From: a virus | IMG/VR virus record: IMGVR_UViG_3300013006_001053 | Span: 1-60,404 of that record | Length of the DNA: 60,404 nucleotides | Reading direction: 5' to 3' (one strand) | Shown: positions 28,219 through 36,649 of the stretch, piece by piece | Position numbering within the stretch: position 1 is the first letter of the stretch | How the letters are laid out: every line of letters begins with the position of its first letter | Position numbers and translations under genes: made by a program | The notes under the pieces: generated by a model | Told to the model about the DNA's origin: nothing | The model's database searches: none | The model's input: only the letters and a program-made list of their open reading frames with translations

Positions 28219-28821
28219 ATGAAAAAAGTTGGATCATCAAAAAACATAGTAATAAAAGAAGATTTTATTTCTCAAGACAAACTTGATTTTATCATGTCAT
28301 CAATTGATGAAACAGTTTCTTGGGGTTCAAACTCAATGGCTGGAATACCAGATAAGGTTACTAACAAGCTTTATCAAGAAAAACCAGAAGTTCACAAAAT
28401 CTTAAAAGAAGCAATAGATCAGGTACAAAAAGAGATAGAGTACCATTTTGGAAGACCTCTTGAAACAAATTCTGCAGGCATCCGTAGATGGGATACTGGA
28501 GAGTTTCAGCCACTACATGCTGATGGAGAAGATACAGAAGGACACCCAAACGAAGCATTTATAGTTGATTATGGTGCTGTCATTTATTTAAATGATGACT
28601 ATGAGGGTGGAGAAATTTACTTTCCAGACCACGGTATAGAACTTAAACCAAAAGCAGGAACGCTTGTATTTTTTCCTTCCAGCACAATGTATATTCATGG
28701 AGTAAAAGAAATTACAAAAGGTTCAAGATATACGACTCCATCATTTTGGATACCTACCAAATATAAAATATTTAGACAGCATGTTATAGAGTCAATACAA
28801 AAAAATACCCCTACTTATTAA
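28219..28821 (+). CDS. 2OG-Fe(II) dioxygenase 4 (prolyl-4-hydroxylase-like)
   Basis: 200 residues from MKKVGSSKNIVI (GGAG 7 bases upstream; an ATG four codons earlier is possible). H100-A-D102, H160 and R170 with IYLNDDYEGGEIYFP; closest to copy 1. Confidence 0.85.
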   Translation: MKKVGSSKNIVIKEDFISQDKLDFIMSSIDETVSWGSNSMAGIPDKVTNKLYQEKPEVHKILKEAIDQVQKEIEYHFGRPLETNSAGIRRWDTGEFQPLHADGEDTEGHPNEAFIVDYGAVIYLNDDYEGGEIYFPDHGIELKPKAGTLVFFPSSTMYIHGVKEITKGSRYTTPSFWIPTKYKIFRQHVIESIQKNTPTY

Positions 28822-28833
28822 AGTAAGGGTATT
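28804..28833. terminator. Bidirectional terminator
   Basis: AATACCC-C-TACTT-ATTA-AAGTA-A-GGGTATT, overlapping the stop of oxygenase 4 and facing the lysin gene end. Confidence 0.65.
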
Positions 28834-28842
28834 CTCTTGTTA

Positions 28843-29415
28843 TTAATTATATTGGCTAGGGAACTTCTTTAGCCATCTTTGATATTGGACAGGCTTAGCG
28901 TGTTTCCAAGACTTCCAATTTGTCCCACCTTCAGTCATATGAAATGCAATTTGTGCATTTTTTACGGGACTAAACAATTCAGCATTAGTATCTAGATCAA
29001 ATTTTTCTCTACGATCTGGTCCTAGATCCCCGATCATATTTATTTGGAATACCCCGTAAGAACTGTCACCAGTCTCAGCATTTCCATTAAAAGCAAAAGG
29101 TCGTCCGTTTGATTCTGCCTTGGCAACAGCCCAAGCAGTTTTTAGACCTTTTCCTGTAAAACCTACAGCCTTTAACATTTTAACTAAATCGTAATCACTC
29201 AAGCTGGCAGCATTTTCATACTTTGCCAAGATTGCCTTTTTAGTTGGCTTAGAAACCAAAAAAGCCGACTTGGGGTCGGCAGGGGCAGTCAGAGTTTTAT
29301 TAATCAACAAGTTATTGTCAGTTGTAGTTGTTAGCGCATTAGCAGAATTACTTACGGGTGCAAGTACTCCCACCAAAGATAGGATTCCAATCCAAGCCAT
29401 CTTGTCTCTTCTCAT
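28843..29415 (-). CDS. Exported lytic transglycosylase (lysin)
   Basis: 190 residues. Signal peptide (MRRDKMAWIGILSLVGVLAP, then SNSANA cleavage) followed by a C-terminal lysozyme-like domain: AVAKAESNGRPFAFNGNAET with the catalytic Glu, then SSYGVFQINMIGDLG and WKSWKHA. Resembles resuscitation/SLT-type peptidoglycan lytic transglycosylases. A Sec signal suggests export without a holin. Only leftward gene in this region. Confidence 0.8.
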   Translation of the reverse strand: MRRDKMAWIGILSLVGVLAPVSNSANALTTTTDNNLLINKTLTAPADPKSAFLVSKPTKKAILAKYENAASLSDYDLVKMLKAVGFTGKGLKTAWAVAKAESNGRPFAFNGNAETGDSSYGVFQINMIGDLGPDRREKFDLDTNAELFSPVKNAQIAFHMTEGGTNWKSWKHAKPVQYQRWLKKFPSQYN

Positions 29416-29440
29416 AATATAAACCTCCTAGAAACAAAAG

Positions 29441-29495
29441 CACCAGTTGTCTGGTGTTACTACCAAGTATAACATGTTTTTGCCTTAAAGGTCAA
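29441..29495 (-). promoter_or_regulatory. Lysin promoter with 5'-terminal hairpin
   Basis: TTGACC - 18 bases - TATACT (29466-29471). RNA would begin within a few bases of CACCAG-ACAA-CTGGTG (29456-29441), followed by CTTTTGTTT and an AGGAGG ribosome site. Confidence 0.55.
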
Positions 29496-29544
29496 GCTTT
29501 TGATATTTTTATTAAATTGTTATAAAACTGTAAGCATCAAGTGG

Positions 29545-29550
29545 TATAAT
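29545..29550 (+). promoter_or_regulatory. Late-type extended -10
   Basis: TGGTATAAT, 10 bases before ATG 29561. Confidence 0.6.
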
Positions 29551-29560
29551 GGTAAATACT

Positions 29561-29974
29561 ATGGCAACTTACAGAGGACAGGGCGCATCTACCTATGACA
29601 TTGGTGAAAAACCACCATTTGTTAATTGGACAATCGTAAAAGGCGATACAGCATCATTTAAGGTTTATTTAACAGATGATGCAAAAGAGCCTCTAACCAT
29701 TGATGACTGGGATGTTGAGGTAGAATTTAAAAGACCTACCACTCCTGTTGAACCTCAGATAATTACAGATGTTGCAACCTTGCTTTTTACTATTACCCCA
29801 GAGCAAGATTTAGAAGATCTAGATGGTGAGTTTAAGGTTAATTTAACTGCCACCCAAACCGCACTACTAAGAACAAATGATATTTTTGATATTGAAATTC
29901 GTCTTCCACAGAATACTCTGGTTTGGACAGTTGCTCAAGGGAAGATTACCCTCCTTGAGGATGTTACAAACTAA
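29561..29974 (+). CDS. BppU-like tail/baseplate domain protein
   Basis: 137 residues from MATYRGQGASTY; an ATG overlapping the -10 is rejected. VNWTIVKGDTASFKVYLTDD and FDIEIRLPQNTLVWTVAQGK then ITLLEDV. Clear paralogue of 24237 and 8217. Confidence 0.65.
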   Translation: MATYRGQGASTYDIGEKPPFVNWTIVKGDTASFKVYLTDDAKEPLTIDDWDVEVEFKRPTTPVEPQIITDVATLLFTITPEQDLEDLDGEFKVNLTATQTALLRTNDIFDIEIRLPQNTLVWTVAQGKITLLEDVTN

Positions 29975-30195
29975 TGGCTTCAGTTGTTATAAAAAGTAAT
30001 ACCCCAGTTTTTACAACAGACATTCAAAGAGTTTCCTTTCCAAGTGTAGAGATTACTCAGCAAAATCGAGGGGTAAACATAAACTCAGTACTACCATTTA
30101 GAATAAGACTTACAGCCATACAGATACCAACGTCTATTGGCAATGTACCAGCGATTCCTTTGCAGATTATTGGCTTCTCTAACTATATACTTTAA
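29974..30195 (+). CDS. Small structural partner protein, 73 aa
   Basis: MASVVIKSNTPVFTTDIQRV ... FSNYIL. Beta-rich, TAATG-coupled to the BppU-like gene, equivalent in position to 7984 and 24654. Confidence 0.6.
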   Translation: MASVVIKSNTPVFTTDIQRVSFPSVEITQQNRGVNINSVLPFRIRLTAIQIPTSIGNVPAIPLQIIGFSNYIL

Positions 30196-30204
30196 AATCT
30201 ATGA

Positions 30205-30210
30205 TATAAT
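30205..30210 (+). promoter_or_regulatory. Late-type extended -10
   Basis: TGATATAAT, 6 bases before ATG 30217. Confidence 0.65.
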
Positions 30211-30216
30211 TCACAT

Positions 30217-30663
30217 ATGGCTAAATTATCAATCGCAAGCATCAAATCTCTGTTTCAAACTGGAGATCGTCCAAGTCAAACAAACTATGAAGATTTGATT
30301 GACAGCACATCAGCAAGATCAACAGACCTTGGTTCAGATGGGAACAATGAAGTTACAATTAACGGCATTGAAAACTCAACAATTTTTGATAATTTTTTGA
30401 CAACAGAATGGAGATCAGTGAAATACTTGATCTCAATTAAAAAGACTTCTGGTGGTGCAAACAAGTATTGGGCCACAGAATTAACCATAGTCCCTGATAA
30501 CACAGATGTGAGTGTCAGTGAATATGGAACAGTAGACAATGATGGGAATATTGGCACCATCTCCGTGTCTAGAGCAGGAAATACAGTTTCTTTAACTGTA
30601 GTTCCAGTGGGTGGGCAAACACCAATAACCCTACGCTATTTGCGTATTGGGTTAAAGGCCTAA
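30217..30663 (+). CDS. Tail-fibre-associated protein, 148 aa
   Basis: N-terminus KSLFQTGDRPSQTNYEDLID is common in phage fibre proteins. The C-terminal ~80 residues (VKYLISIKKTSGGANKYWAT ... LRYLRIGLKA) correspond to the C-terminal domain of the 619-residue fibre that follows, so this is a short form carrying the same tip. Confidence 0.6.
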   Translation: MAKLSIASIKSLFQTGDRPSQTNYEDLIDSTSARSTDLGSDGNNEVTINGIENSTIFDNFLTTEWRSVKYLISIKKTSGGANKYWATELTIVPDNTDVSVSEYGTVDNDGNIGTISVSRAGNTVSLTVVPVGGQTPITLRYLRIGLKA

Positions 30664-30677
30664 CTAAGGAGATATAA

Positions 30678-32537
30678 ATGGCAACAGTAACAAAAGATTT
30701 TAGAGTAAAAGCGGGACTGGTAGTTGAGGGATCAACTGCGACCGTTAATGGAAAGAATATTATCACAGCAGGTGTTGTTGACGCTAAAGGTGATTTGATT
30801 GTTGGTAGTGCAGACGATGCAGTTGCTCGTTTAGGCATTGGTACAAACGGTCAAGTACTTACAGCAAACTCAGGTGCAACATACGGCGTTCAGTGGTCAG
30901 ACCCAGCAGCAGTTGGCGTGTTTGGTTCAAGCATTGAATTTGAAGGTGCTACAGCAAATAACTTTGAAACAACTCTTGCAGTAACAGACCCAACTGCAGA
31001 CCGCACAATCACACTTCCAGATGCAACTGGTACAGTAGCACTTACTTCAGACATTACAGTTAGTGCATCTTCAACAAATACATTTTCAAACAAGTCAATT
31101 TCGCTAGCAACAAACACAGTAACTGGAACCACTGCAGAATTTAATGCTGCACTCACAGACTCTAACTTTGTAACCACTGGAGATACTGGAACTGTTACAA
31201 GCACAATGATTGCAGACGGAACTATTGTTGACGGCGATGTTAGTGCATCAGCAGCAATTGCTCAGTCTAAGATTTCAGGTCTTACTACTGATCTTGGAAA
31301 CAAGGCTTCAGCATCAGATCTTACAAATCACACAGGTGCAACAGAGGCACACGGTGCAACAGGTGCGGTAGTTGGAACAACTAACACACAGACCCTTACA
31401 AATAAGACACTTACAAGCCCAGTAGTTTCAGGACTTGCACTTTCAGATTCAAGCGTTGTATTTGAAGGTTCATCAGCAGATAATAACGAGACAACTCTTA
31501 CAGTAACCAACCCTACAGCAGATCGCACTATTACTTTGCCAGACGCTACAGGTACTGTTGCTCTTACAAATAATAAGTTGGATGCTTTTGCAGCAACATC
31601 TTCAGCAGAACTTATTTCAGTTATCTCAGATGAGACTGGTACTGGAGCACTTGTTTTTGCTAATACCCCAACACTTGTAACACCAAACATTGGTGCTGCA
31701 ACTGGTACATCTTTGGTTCTTTCAGGGGACCTAACAGTTAATGGTACAACAACTACAATTAACTCAACAGAAATCACAGTTGATGACAAGAACCTTACAC
31801 TTGGTTCAGTAGCAACACCAACAGATGCAGGCGCTGATGGTGGTGGTCTTACACTTAAGGGTACTACAGACAAGACTTTCTCATGGATCGATGCAACTGA
31901 TGCATGGACCTCATCTGAGCATATCAACCTTGCTTCTGGTAAGGCGTTCTACCTAAACGGTACACTAGAAACAGCAGCAGCACAGACTCTTACAAACAAG
32001 ACAATCGATGGCGCATCAAACACACTTACAGTACGAATTGCAAATGATGTTTCTGGTCTTGGAACTGGCGTAGCCACATTCCTTGCAACACCATCTTCTG
32101 CAAACCTTGCAGCAGCACTTACTGATGAAGCAGGATCTGGAACAGTAGCATTTACTACTAGCCCAACCTTTGTTACACCAACACTTGGCGTAGCAACTGC
32201 AACATCAGTTGGATTTGCTGATACTCTTACAGGTTCTGCAACAGCAGTTGCTGGAACTTCAGCAACAACAATTGACACATTCCCAGTAGCAACATATTCT
32301 GCTGCTAAGTATGTAGTTCAAATGAAGAATGCTGGTGGAGATATTGAAGTAATTGAAGTTCTTGTAGCCGTAGATGGCGGAAACAATGTTTACCTAACAG
32401 AATACGCTGATGTACAAAGCAATGGTGAACTAGGAACAACAAACGCTGTACTTTCAGGTACAGATGTTCTTCTACAGGTTACTGCAGCAGCAGCAAACAC
32501 TGCCGTTAAGGTAAGCAAGACCTACATCAAAGCATAA
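30678..32537 (+). CDS. Repeat-rich tail fibre 1
   Basis: 619 residues, beta/Thr/Ala-rich. Repeats of the type [19 protein letters not shown] (two copies) and [14 protein letters not shown]; a conserved block [15 protein letters not shown] ... DDKNLTLGSVATPTDA ... [17 protein letters not shown] also occurs in fibre 2. C-terminal domain shared with 30217. GGAG ribosome site. Confidence 0.75.
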   Translation: MATVTKDFRVKAGLVVEGSTATVNGKNIITAGVVDAKGDLIVGSADDAVARLGIGTNGQVLTANSGATYGVQWSDPAAVGVFGSSIEFEGATANNFETTLAVTDPTADRTITLPDATGTVALTSDITVSASSTNTFSNKSISLATNTVTGTTAEFNAALTDSNFVTTGDTGTVTSTMIADGTIVDGDVSASAAIAQSKISGLTTDLGNKASASDLTNHTGATEAHGATGAVVGTTNTQTLTNKTLTSPVVSGLALSDSSVVFEGSSADNNETTLTVTNPTADRTITLPDATGTVALTNNKLDAFAATSSAELISVISDETGTGALVFANTPTLVTPNIGAATGTSLVLSGDLTVNGTTTTINSTEITVDDKNLTLGSVATPTDAGADGGGLTLKGTTDKTFSWIDATDAWTSSEHINLASGKAFYLNGTLETAAAQTLTNKTIDGASNTLTVRIANDVSGLGTGVATFLATPSSANLAAALTDEAGSGTVAFTTSPTFVTPTLGVATATSVGFADTLTGSATAVAGTSATTIDTFPVATYSAAKYVVQMKNAGGDIEVIEVLVAVDGGNNVYLTEYADVQSNGELGTTNAVLSGTDVLLQVTAAAANTAVKVSKTYIKA

Positions 32538-32556
32538 TTAAGAAAAGAGGCTAGAA

Positions 32557-33009
32557 GTGGCAACTGTAAATAAAGATTTTAAGGTAAAGCATGGTTTAGA
32601 TGTAAACCAAGGCGGTACTTTTGGAGGAACTGTTACAGTTGCTACTCCTACTCAAAACACACACGCAGCGACAAAACTTTACGTAGATAGCAAAGGAGCG
32701 GTTGCTGCACCAGCAGCATCTGCCCCAGCAGGTCCAGTAAATGGACAATTGTGGCTTGATACATTAACAGAACGAGTTCACGTTTATTACGGATCTCAAT
32801 GGCTTGCTATTGCAAACCTTGAAGATGCAGAAACACTTCAAGATCACATTCACGATACATCTATTGACGGCAATGGTTTAATCGTAAGTACTTTTGTTAG
32901 TGGTGGGGCATACAATGAACCAGGATATCTTGTCAGTGCTGGATTATATAATACAGCATCTTGGGAAGAAACTTGGGTAGGCGGAGAGGCAATCGATAAT
33001 TTTAACTAA
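32557..33009 (+). CDS. Tail-fibre-associated protein, 150 aa
   Basis: GTG start, AAAGAGG. N-terminus ATVNKDFKVKHGLDVNQGG mirrors the start of fibre 1 (ATVTKDFRVKAGLVVEG). Middle PVNGQLWLDTLTERVHVYYG is a fibre-base motif. C-terminus shared with the minus-strand 7984 protein. Confidence 0.65.
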   Translation: MATVNKDFKVKHGLDVNQGGTFGGTVTVATPTQNTHAATKLYVDSKGAVAAPAASAPAGPVNGQLWLDTLTERVHVYYGSQWLAIANLEDAETLQDHIHDTSIDGNGLIVSTFVSGGAYNEPGYLVSAGLYNTASWEETWVGGEAIDNFN

Positions 33010-33017
33010 TTATCTGA

Positions 33018-33023
33018 TATAAT
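33018..33023 (+). promoter_or_regulatory. Late-type extended -10 with leader
   Basis: TGATATAAT, 27 bases before ATG 33051; ribosome site GGGAG. Confidence 0.55.
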
Positions 33024-33050
33024 ATGAACATACCACTAAGGGAGTTATAA

Positions 33051-35273
33051 ATGGCAACAAGAATGCAACAGCGCAGAGGTACCGCTGCTCAGTGGACCGC
33101 TGCAGATCCAGTTTTAAATGCTGGCGAAATTGGGTTTGAAAGCGATACAGGCAAGTTTAAGATCGGTGATGGCACAAACCATTGGGACGACCTTAACTAC
33201 TTCTTAGATTCAGTTGACCAAGGTGGAAGCATTACCGACTATGTTCCATTAACACAAAAGGATGCTGCTAGTGGCGTTGCATCCCTTGATTCAAATAAGA
33301 ACGTCTATGTTCCTGGATCATCTATTATTATTGAAGGTTCAACAGATAACACAAATGAAACAACACTAACTGTTACAAATCCAACAGCAGACCGTACAAT
33401 TACTTTTCCAGACGCAACTGGAACAGTGGTCTTAGCCGACGGTAGCGGAAATGTTACAGTCTCAGGAGACTTAACTGTAAGTGGTACAACTACTACTATT
33501 AATAGCACAACGATCAATGCTACAACAGGAATTGTTTTTGAAGGTGCTACAGCAGATGCCCATGAAACCACTTTAACAATTACAGATCCAACAGCAGATA
33601 GAACTGTAACATTTCAAGATGCAACAGGAACAGTAGTTCTTAGAGATTCAACAGATACTCTAACAAACAAGTCAATTTCACTTGGTTCAAACACAGTTAC
33701 ATCAACTCTTGCTCAGTTAAATACAGCAATTAGCGATGCAGATGTAGCCACAATTGCTGGAACAGAAACACTTACAAACAAAACACTTACAAGTCCAGTA
33801 GTTTCAGGTCTTACAATTTCAGATGCTTCAATAGTAATTGAAGGCGCAACTGCAAATGAATTTGAAACAACAATTACTTTTACAGACCCAACGGCTGATA
33901 GAACAATTACATTTCCAGATTCTACAGGTACAGTAGCATTAACAACTGACATAACTGCTTCAAACATTGCAAATGATTCAATAACAGCAGTAAAACTTGC
34001 AGGAGATTCAGTTACAACTTCAAAAATTCAAAATTTAGCAGTTGAAACAGGAAAGATTAATGATCTTGCAGTCACTACAGGAAAAATTGCAGAGGGTGCA
34101 GTAACATCAGCCAAGATTGCAAATGATACAATTGTAGATGCAGACATTAACGCTTCAGCAGCAATTGCATTGTCTAAGTTAGCAACAGATCCACTTGCTC
34201 GTGCAAACCACACAGGCTCACAAACAGCCTCAACGATTTCAGATTTTAATGAAGCAGCACAAGATGCAGTAGGAGGAATTCTAGGTTCTGGTCTTACATA
34301 TACAGATGCTTCAAATACAATTACTGTAGATTCCACAGTTGTCCAATTAAGAGTTACAAACGTAACTGACACAGAAATTGGATACCTTGATGGAGTTACA
34401 TCAGCAGTTCAAACTCAAATGGATGCTAAGGCTCCACTTGCCTCACCAACATTTACTGGTACAGTATCTGCAGCAGCACTTACTCTTTCTGGAGATTTAA
34501 CCGTAAACGGAACAACTACAACAATTAATTCAACTACTCTTTCAGTAGATGATAAAAATGTTGTTCTTGGTGATGTTGCTACGCCTTCCGATGCAACAGC
34601 AGATGGTGGCGGTATAACACTAAAGGGCGCAACAGATAAAACCTTTAACTGGGTAGACGCTACAGATGCCTGGACTTCATCAGAGCACCTAAATCTCGCT
34701 TCAGGAAAGTCTCTATATTTAAACGGTACTCTATTAAAAGATGCTACAGAAACTTTAACTAATAAGACTTTAACTAGCCCAACACTCACAACCCCTGCTC
34801 TTGGAACCCCAGCATCGGGTGTGCTTACCAATACAACGGGTTTGCCTATCTCAACAGGCGTTTCAGGTTTAGGAACTGGTATTGCTACATTCCTGGCTAC
34901 TCCATCATCTGCTAATTTTACAGCAGCAATTACAGATGAAATTGGTACTGGTAACGTCATTCTTTCAGACTTGGCTACAAGTGCTCAAAATGCTTCTTAT
35001 ACATTAGTGTTAGCAGATAAAGGCAAGTTAGTAGAAATGTCCAACGCTTCTGCTAACAACCTTACAGTTCCTCTTAATTCATCAGTAGCCTACCCAGTTG
35101 GTTCACAGATCAATATTCTTCAAACTGGTGCTGGTCAAACAACCGTAGTTGCTACTGGTGGCGTGACCATCAACGCCACTCCTGGCTTAAAGTTACGAAC
35201 ACAATGGTCATCTGCAACGTTGATCAAACGTGCAACAGATACTTGGGTTTTGCTTGGTGACTTGGTAGCATAA
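33051..35273 (+). CDS. Repeat-rich tail fibre 2
   Basis: 740 residues. N-terminus [20 protein letters not shown], then [20 protein letters not shown] is the standard phage fibre attachment domain. Three [17 protein letters not shown]-type repeats, [20 protein letters not shown], and the block shared with fibre 1. C-terminus [20 protein letters not shown] ... is a common fibre tip. Confidence 0.8.
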   Translation: MATRMQQRRGTAAQWTAADPVLNAGEIGFESDTGKFKIGDGTNHWDDLNYFLDSVDQGGSITDYVPLTQKDAASGVASLDSNKNVYVPGSSIIIEGSTDNTNETTLTVTNPTADRTITFPDATGTVVLADGSGNVTVSGDLTVSGTTTTINSTTINATTGIVFEGATADAHETTLTITDPTADRTVTFQDATGTVVLRDSTDTLTNKSISLGSNTVTSTLAQLNTAISDADVATIAGTETLTNKTLTSPVVSGLTISDASIVIEGATANEFETTITFTDPTADRTITFPDSTGTVALTTDITASNIANDSITAVKLAGDSVTTSKIQNLAVETGKINDLAVTTGKIAEGAVTSAKIANDTIVDADINASAAIALSKLATDPLARANHTGSQTASTISDFNEAAQDAVGGILGSGLTYTDASNTITVDSTVVQLRVTNVTDTEIGYLDGVTSAVQTQMDAKAPLASPTFTGTVSAAALTLSGDLTVNGTTTTINSTTLSVDDKNVVLGDVATPSDATADGGGITLKGATDKTFNWVDATDAWTSSEHLNLASGKSLYLNGTLLKDATETLTNKTLTSPTLTTPALGTPASGVLTNTTGLPISTGVSGLGTGIATFLATPSSANFTAAITDEIGTGNVILSDLATSAQNASYTLVLADKGKLVEMSNASANNLTVPLNSSVAYPVGSQINILQTGAGQTTVVATGGVTINATPGLKLRTQWSSATLIKRATDTWVLLGDLVA

Positions 35274-36082
35274 TGCCAATTATTCCAGGAACCTCTGCTT
35301 CTACAACTAAAACGGTACCCTTAAGTCCAACTTCACCCGTTGCAACAAATCAGGGTTCAGCCAGATCATTTAATAATGGTCAAGTATCAGTTGCATTTAC
35401 TATACCAACATATAATGGCAAACTTCCAATTACTGAATATACAGTTACATCTAGTCCTGGTGGATTTACTGGCACAGGTGCCTCATCTCCAATATCAGTA
35501 ACTGGTTTACAATCAAACACATCATATACATATACTGTAACAGCAACTAATGCTATTGGTTCATCATCAGCATCTGCTGCTTCAGCAGGTGTTACGGCAA
35601 CAACTATACCTCAAGCACCAACTATTGGCTCTGCAACAGCGGGTAATGCAACTGCATCTGTTCCATTTACCGCAAATGCTACTGGTGGTTCTGCCGTAAC
35701 AGTGTTCACGGCAACATCATCCCCTGGATCAATAACTGGAACAAATACCGTAAGCCCAATTTCAGTTTCTGGTCTTTCAAATGGAACTGGTTATACTTTT
35801 ACAGTTACAGCAACTAATGCTAATGGAACATCAACGGCTTCTGCGGCTTCTAACTCTGTTACCCCAGTAGCACCTACAACAGCACCACCACCACCGTTCC
35901 CACCACCGTTCCCACCACCGTTCCCACCACCGTTCGCACCACCACCACCGTTCCCACCAGCATTTTCTTGTAACTGGTCTTTAGTTTCAAATACTTGTAG
36001 TGGTGGAAATAGAACTATAGTTTACTACAATCCTTGTTATGGCTACGATACTGTATACATCCCTAATGATGAAGGATGCTAA
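35273..36082 (+). CDS. Fibronectin-III / proline-rich cysteine-tailed protein
   Basis: 269 residues. Two FN3 domains (~residues 25-110 and 115-195; YTVTATNAIGSSSAS, FTVTATNANGTSTAS), a PPPF-repeat rod, and a 45-residue tail with Cys pairs (FSCNWSLVSNTCSGGNRTIV, NPCYGYD, EGC). TAATG overlap with fibre 2. Likely host-surface adhesion. Confidence 0.75.
   Translation: MPIIPGTSASTTKTVPLSPTSPVATNQGSARSFNNGQVSVAFTIPTYNGKLPITEYTVTSSPGGFTGTGASSPISVTGLQSNTSYTYTVTATNAIGSSSASAASAGVTATTIPQAPTIGSATAGNATASVPFTANATGGSAVTVFTATSSPGSITGTNTVSPISVSGLSNGTGYTFTVTATNANGTSTASAASNSVTPVAPTTAPPPPFPPPFPPPFPPPFAPPPPFPPAFSCNWSLVSNTCSGGNRTIVYYNPCYGYDTVYIPNDEGC
35884..35961 (+). repeat. 12-bp tandem repeat CCACCACCGTTC
   Basis: About six units coding PPPF; the fourth differs by one base (TTCGCA) and gives PPPFAPPP. 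Confidence 0.8.
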
Positions 36083-36109
36083 TGAGAAAATTTACTAAAG
36101 GAGAAAAAA

Positions 36110-36436
36110 ATGTATAAAGATTTTTACGCAACAGTTGGTGATGATAAAGTTCGTTTCTTTTCTACAGAAGTTGTAGATGAAAATACAAGCATTAACGAAC
36201 ATACACAAGCAATTTTAAGCGCTTTATCTTCTAATCCTTCTTTTGTTTTGTTAGCATCTATTTCTGATAAACAGGGCTATGAAGAATCTAGTAACGATGA
36301 AAATTTAAAGTATTTCAAGATAATGCTAAATGAAGAATTTGCAACGTATTTTTCTGTGTCTATAAAAACAGAAGAAGGCGAAAAAATTGCAGCAATACTA
36401 TCTAGTAATCCAGTAATTACTTCAGAATTAAGATAG
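36110..36436 (+). CDS. Hypothetical protein, 108 aa
   Basis: MYKDFYATVGDDKVRFFSTE, beta-rich, then FSVSIKTEEGEKIAAILSSN. Close to the fibre operon, AAAGGAG ribosome site. Not recognised; may be a fibre chaperone. Confidence 0.6.
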   Translation: MYKDFYATVGDDKVRFFSTEVVDENTSINEHTQAILSALSSNPSFVLLASISDKQGYEESSNDENLKYFKIMLNEEFATYFSVSIKTEEGEKIAAILSSNPVITSELR

Positions 36437-36544
36437 AAAATGCTAAAACATAAGCTATCGTTAAATTAATTAAAAAAATAAATCAAGAAGTATTCTTAAG
36501 AGAACTTTAAACAACTAAAAGCACTAACTCTAAACTAAAGATTT

Positions 36545-36574
36545 ACACGTTCTTATTGAGCGTGTTTTTCTTTT
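36545..36574 (+). terminator. Intrinsic terminator
   Basis: ACACGTTC-TTATT-GAGCGTGT (one G-U pair) followed by TTTTCTTTTT; ends the fibre operon. Confidence 0.8.
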
Positions 36575-36585
36575 TAAACTTATGC

Positions 36586-36618
36586 TATACTTAAGACTAC
36601 TTCGTAAATTAAGAAGTA
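36586..36618 (+). promoter_or_regulatory. nrdJ promoter and 5' leader hairpin
   Basis: TGCTATACT, then TACTTC-N9-GAAGTA in the leader, extended by AGAC/GTCT across a bulge. No cobalamin riboswitch pattern seen. Confidence 0.5.
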
Positions 36619-36649
36619 CTCGTCTAATTTTACTTTGAAAGGTATATAA

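Noticed and set aside
31328-31927. Long minus-strand open frame over fibre 1
   Set aside because: Mirror of the Thr/Ala-rich repeat codons on the plus strand; low-complexity Val/Ser product, no ribosome site. Same for 34415-34960 and 30890-31204.
35884-35961. CRISPR-like repeat array
   Set aside because: 12-bp units in frame coding PPPF with no unique spacers; simple coding repeat.
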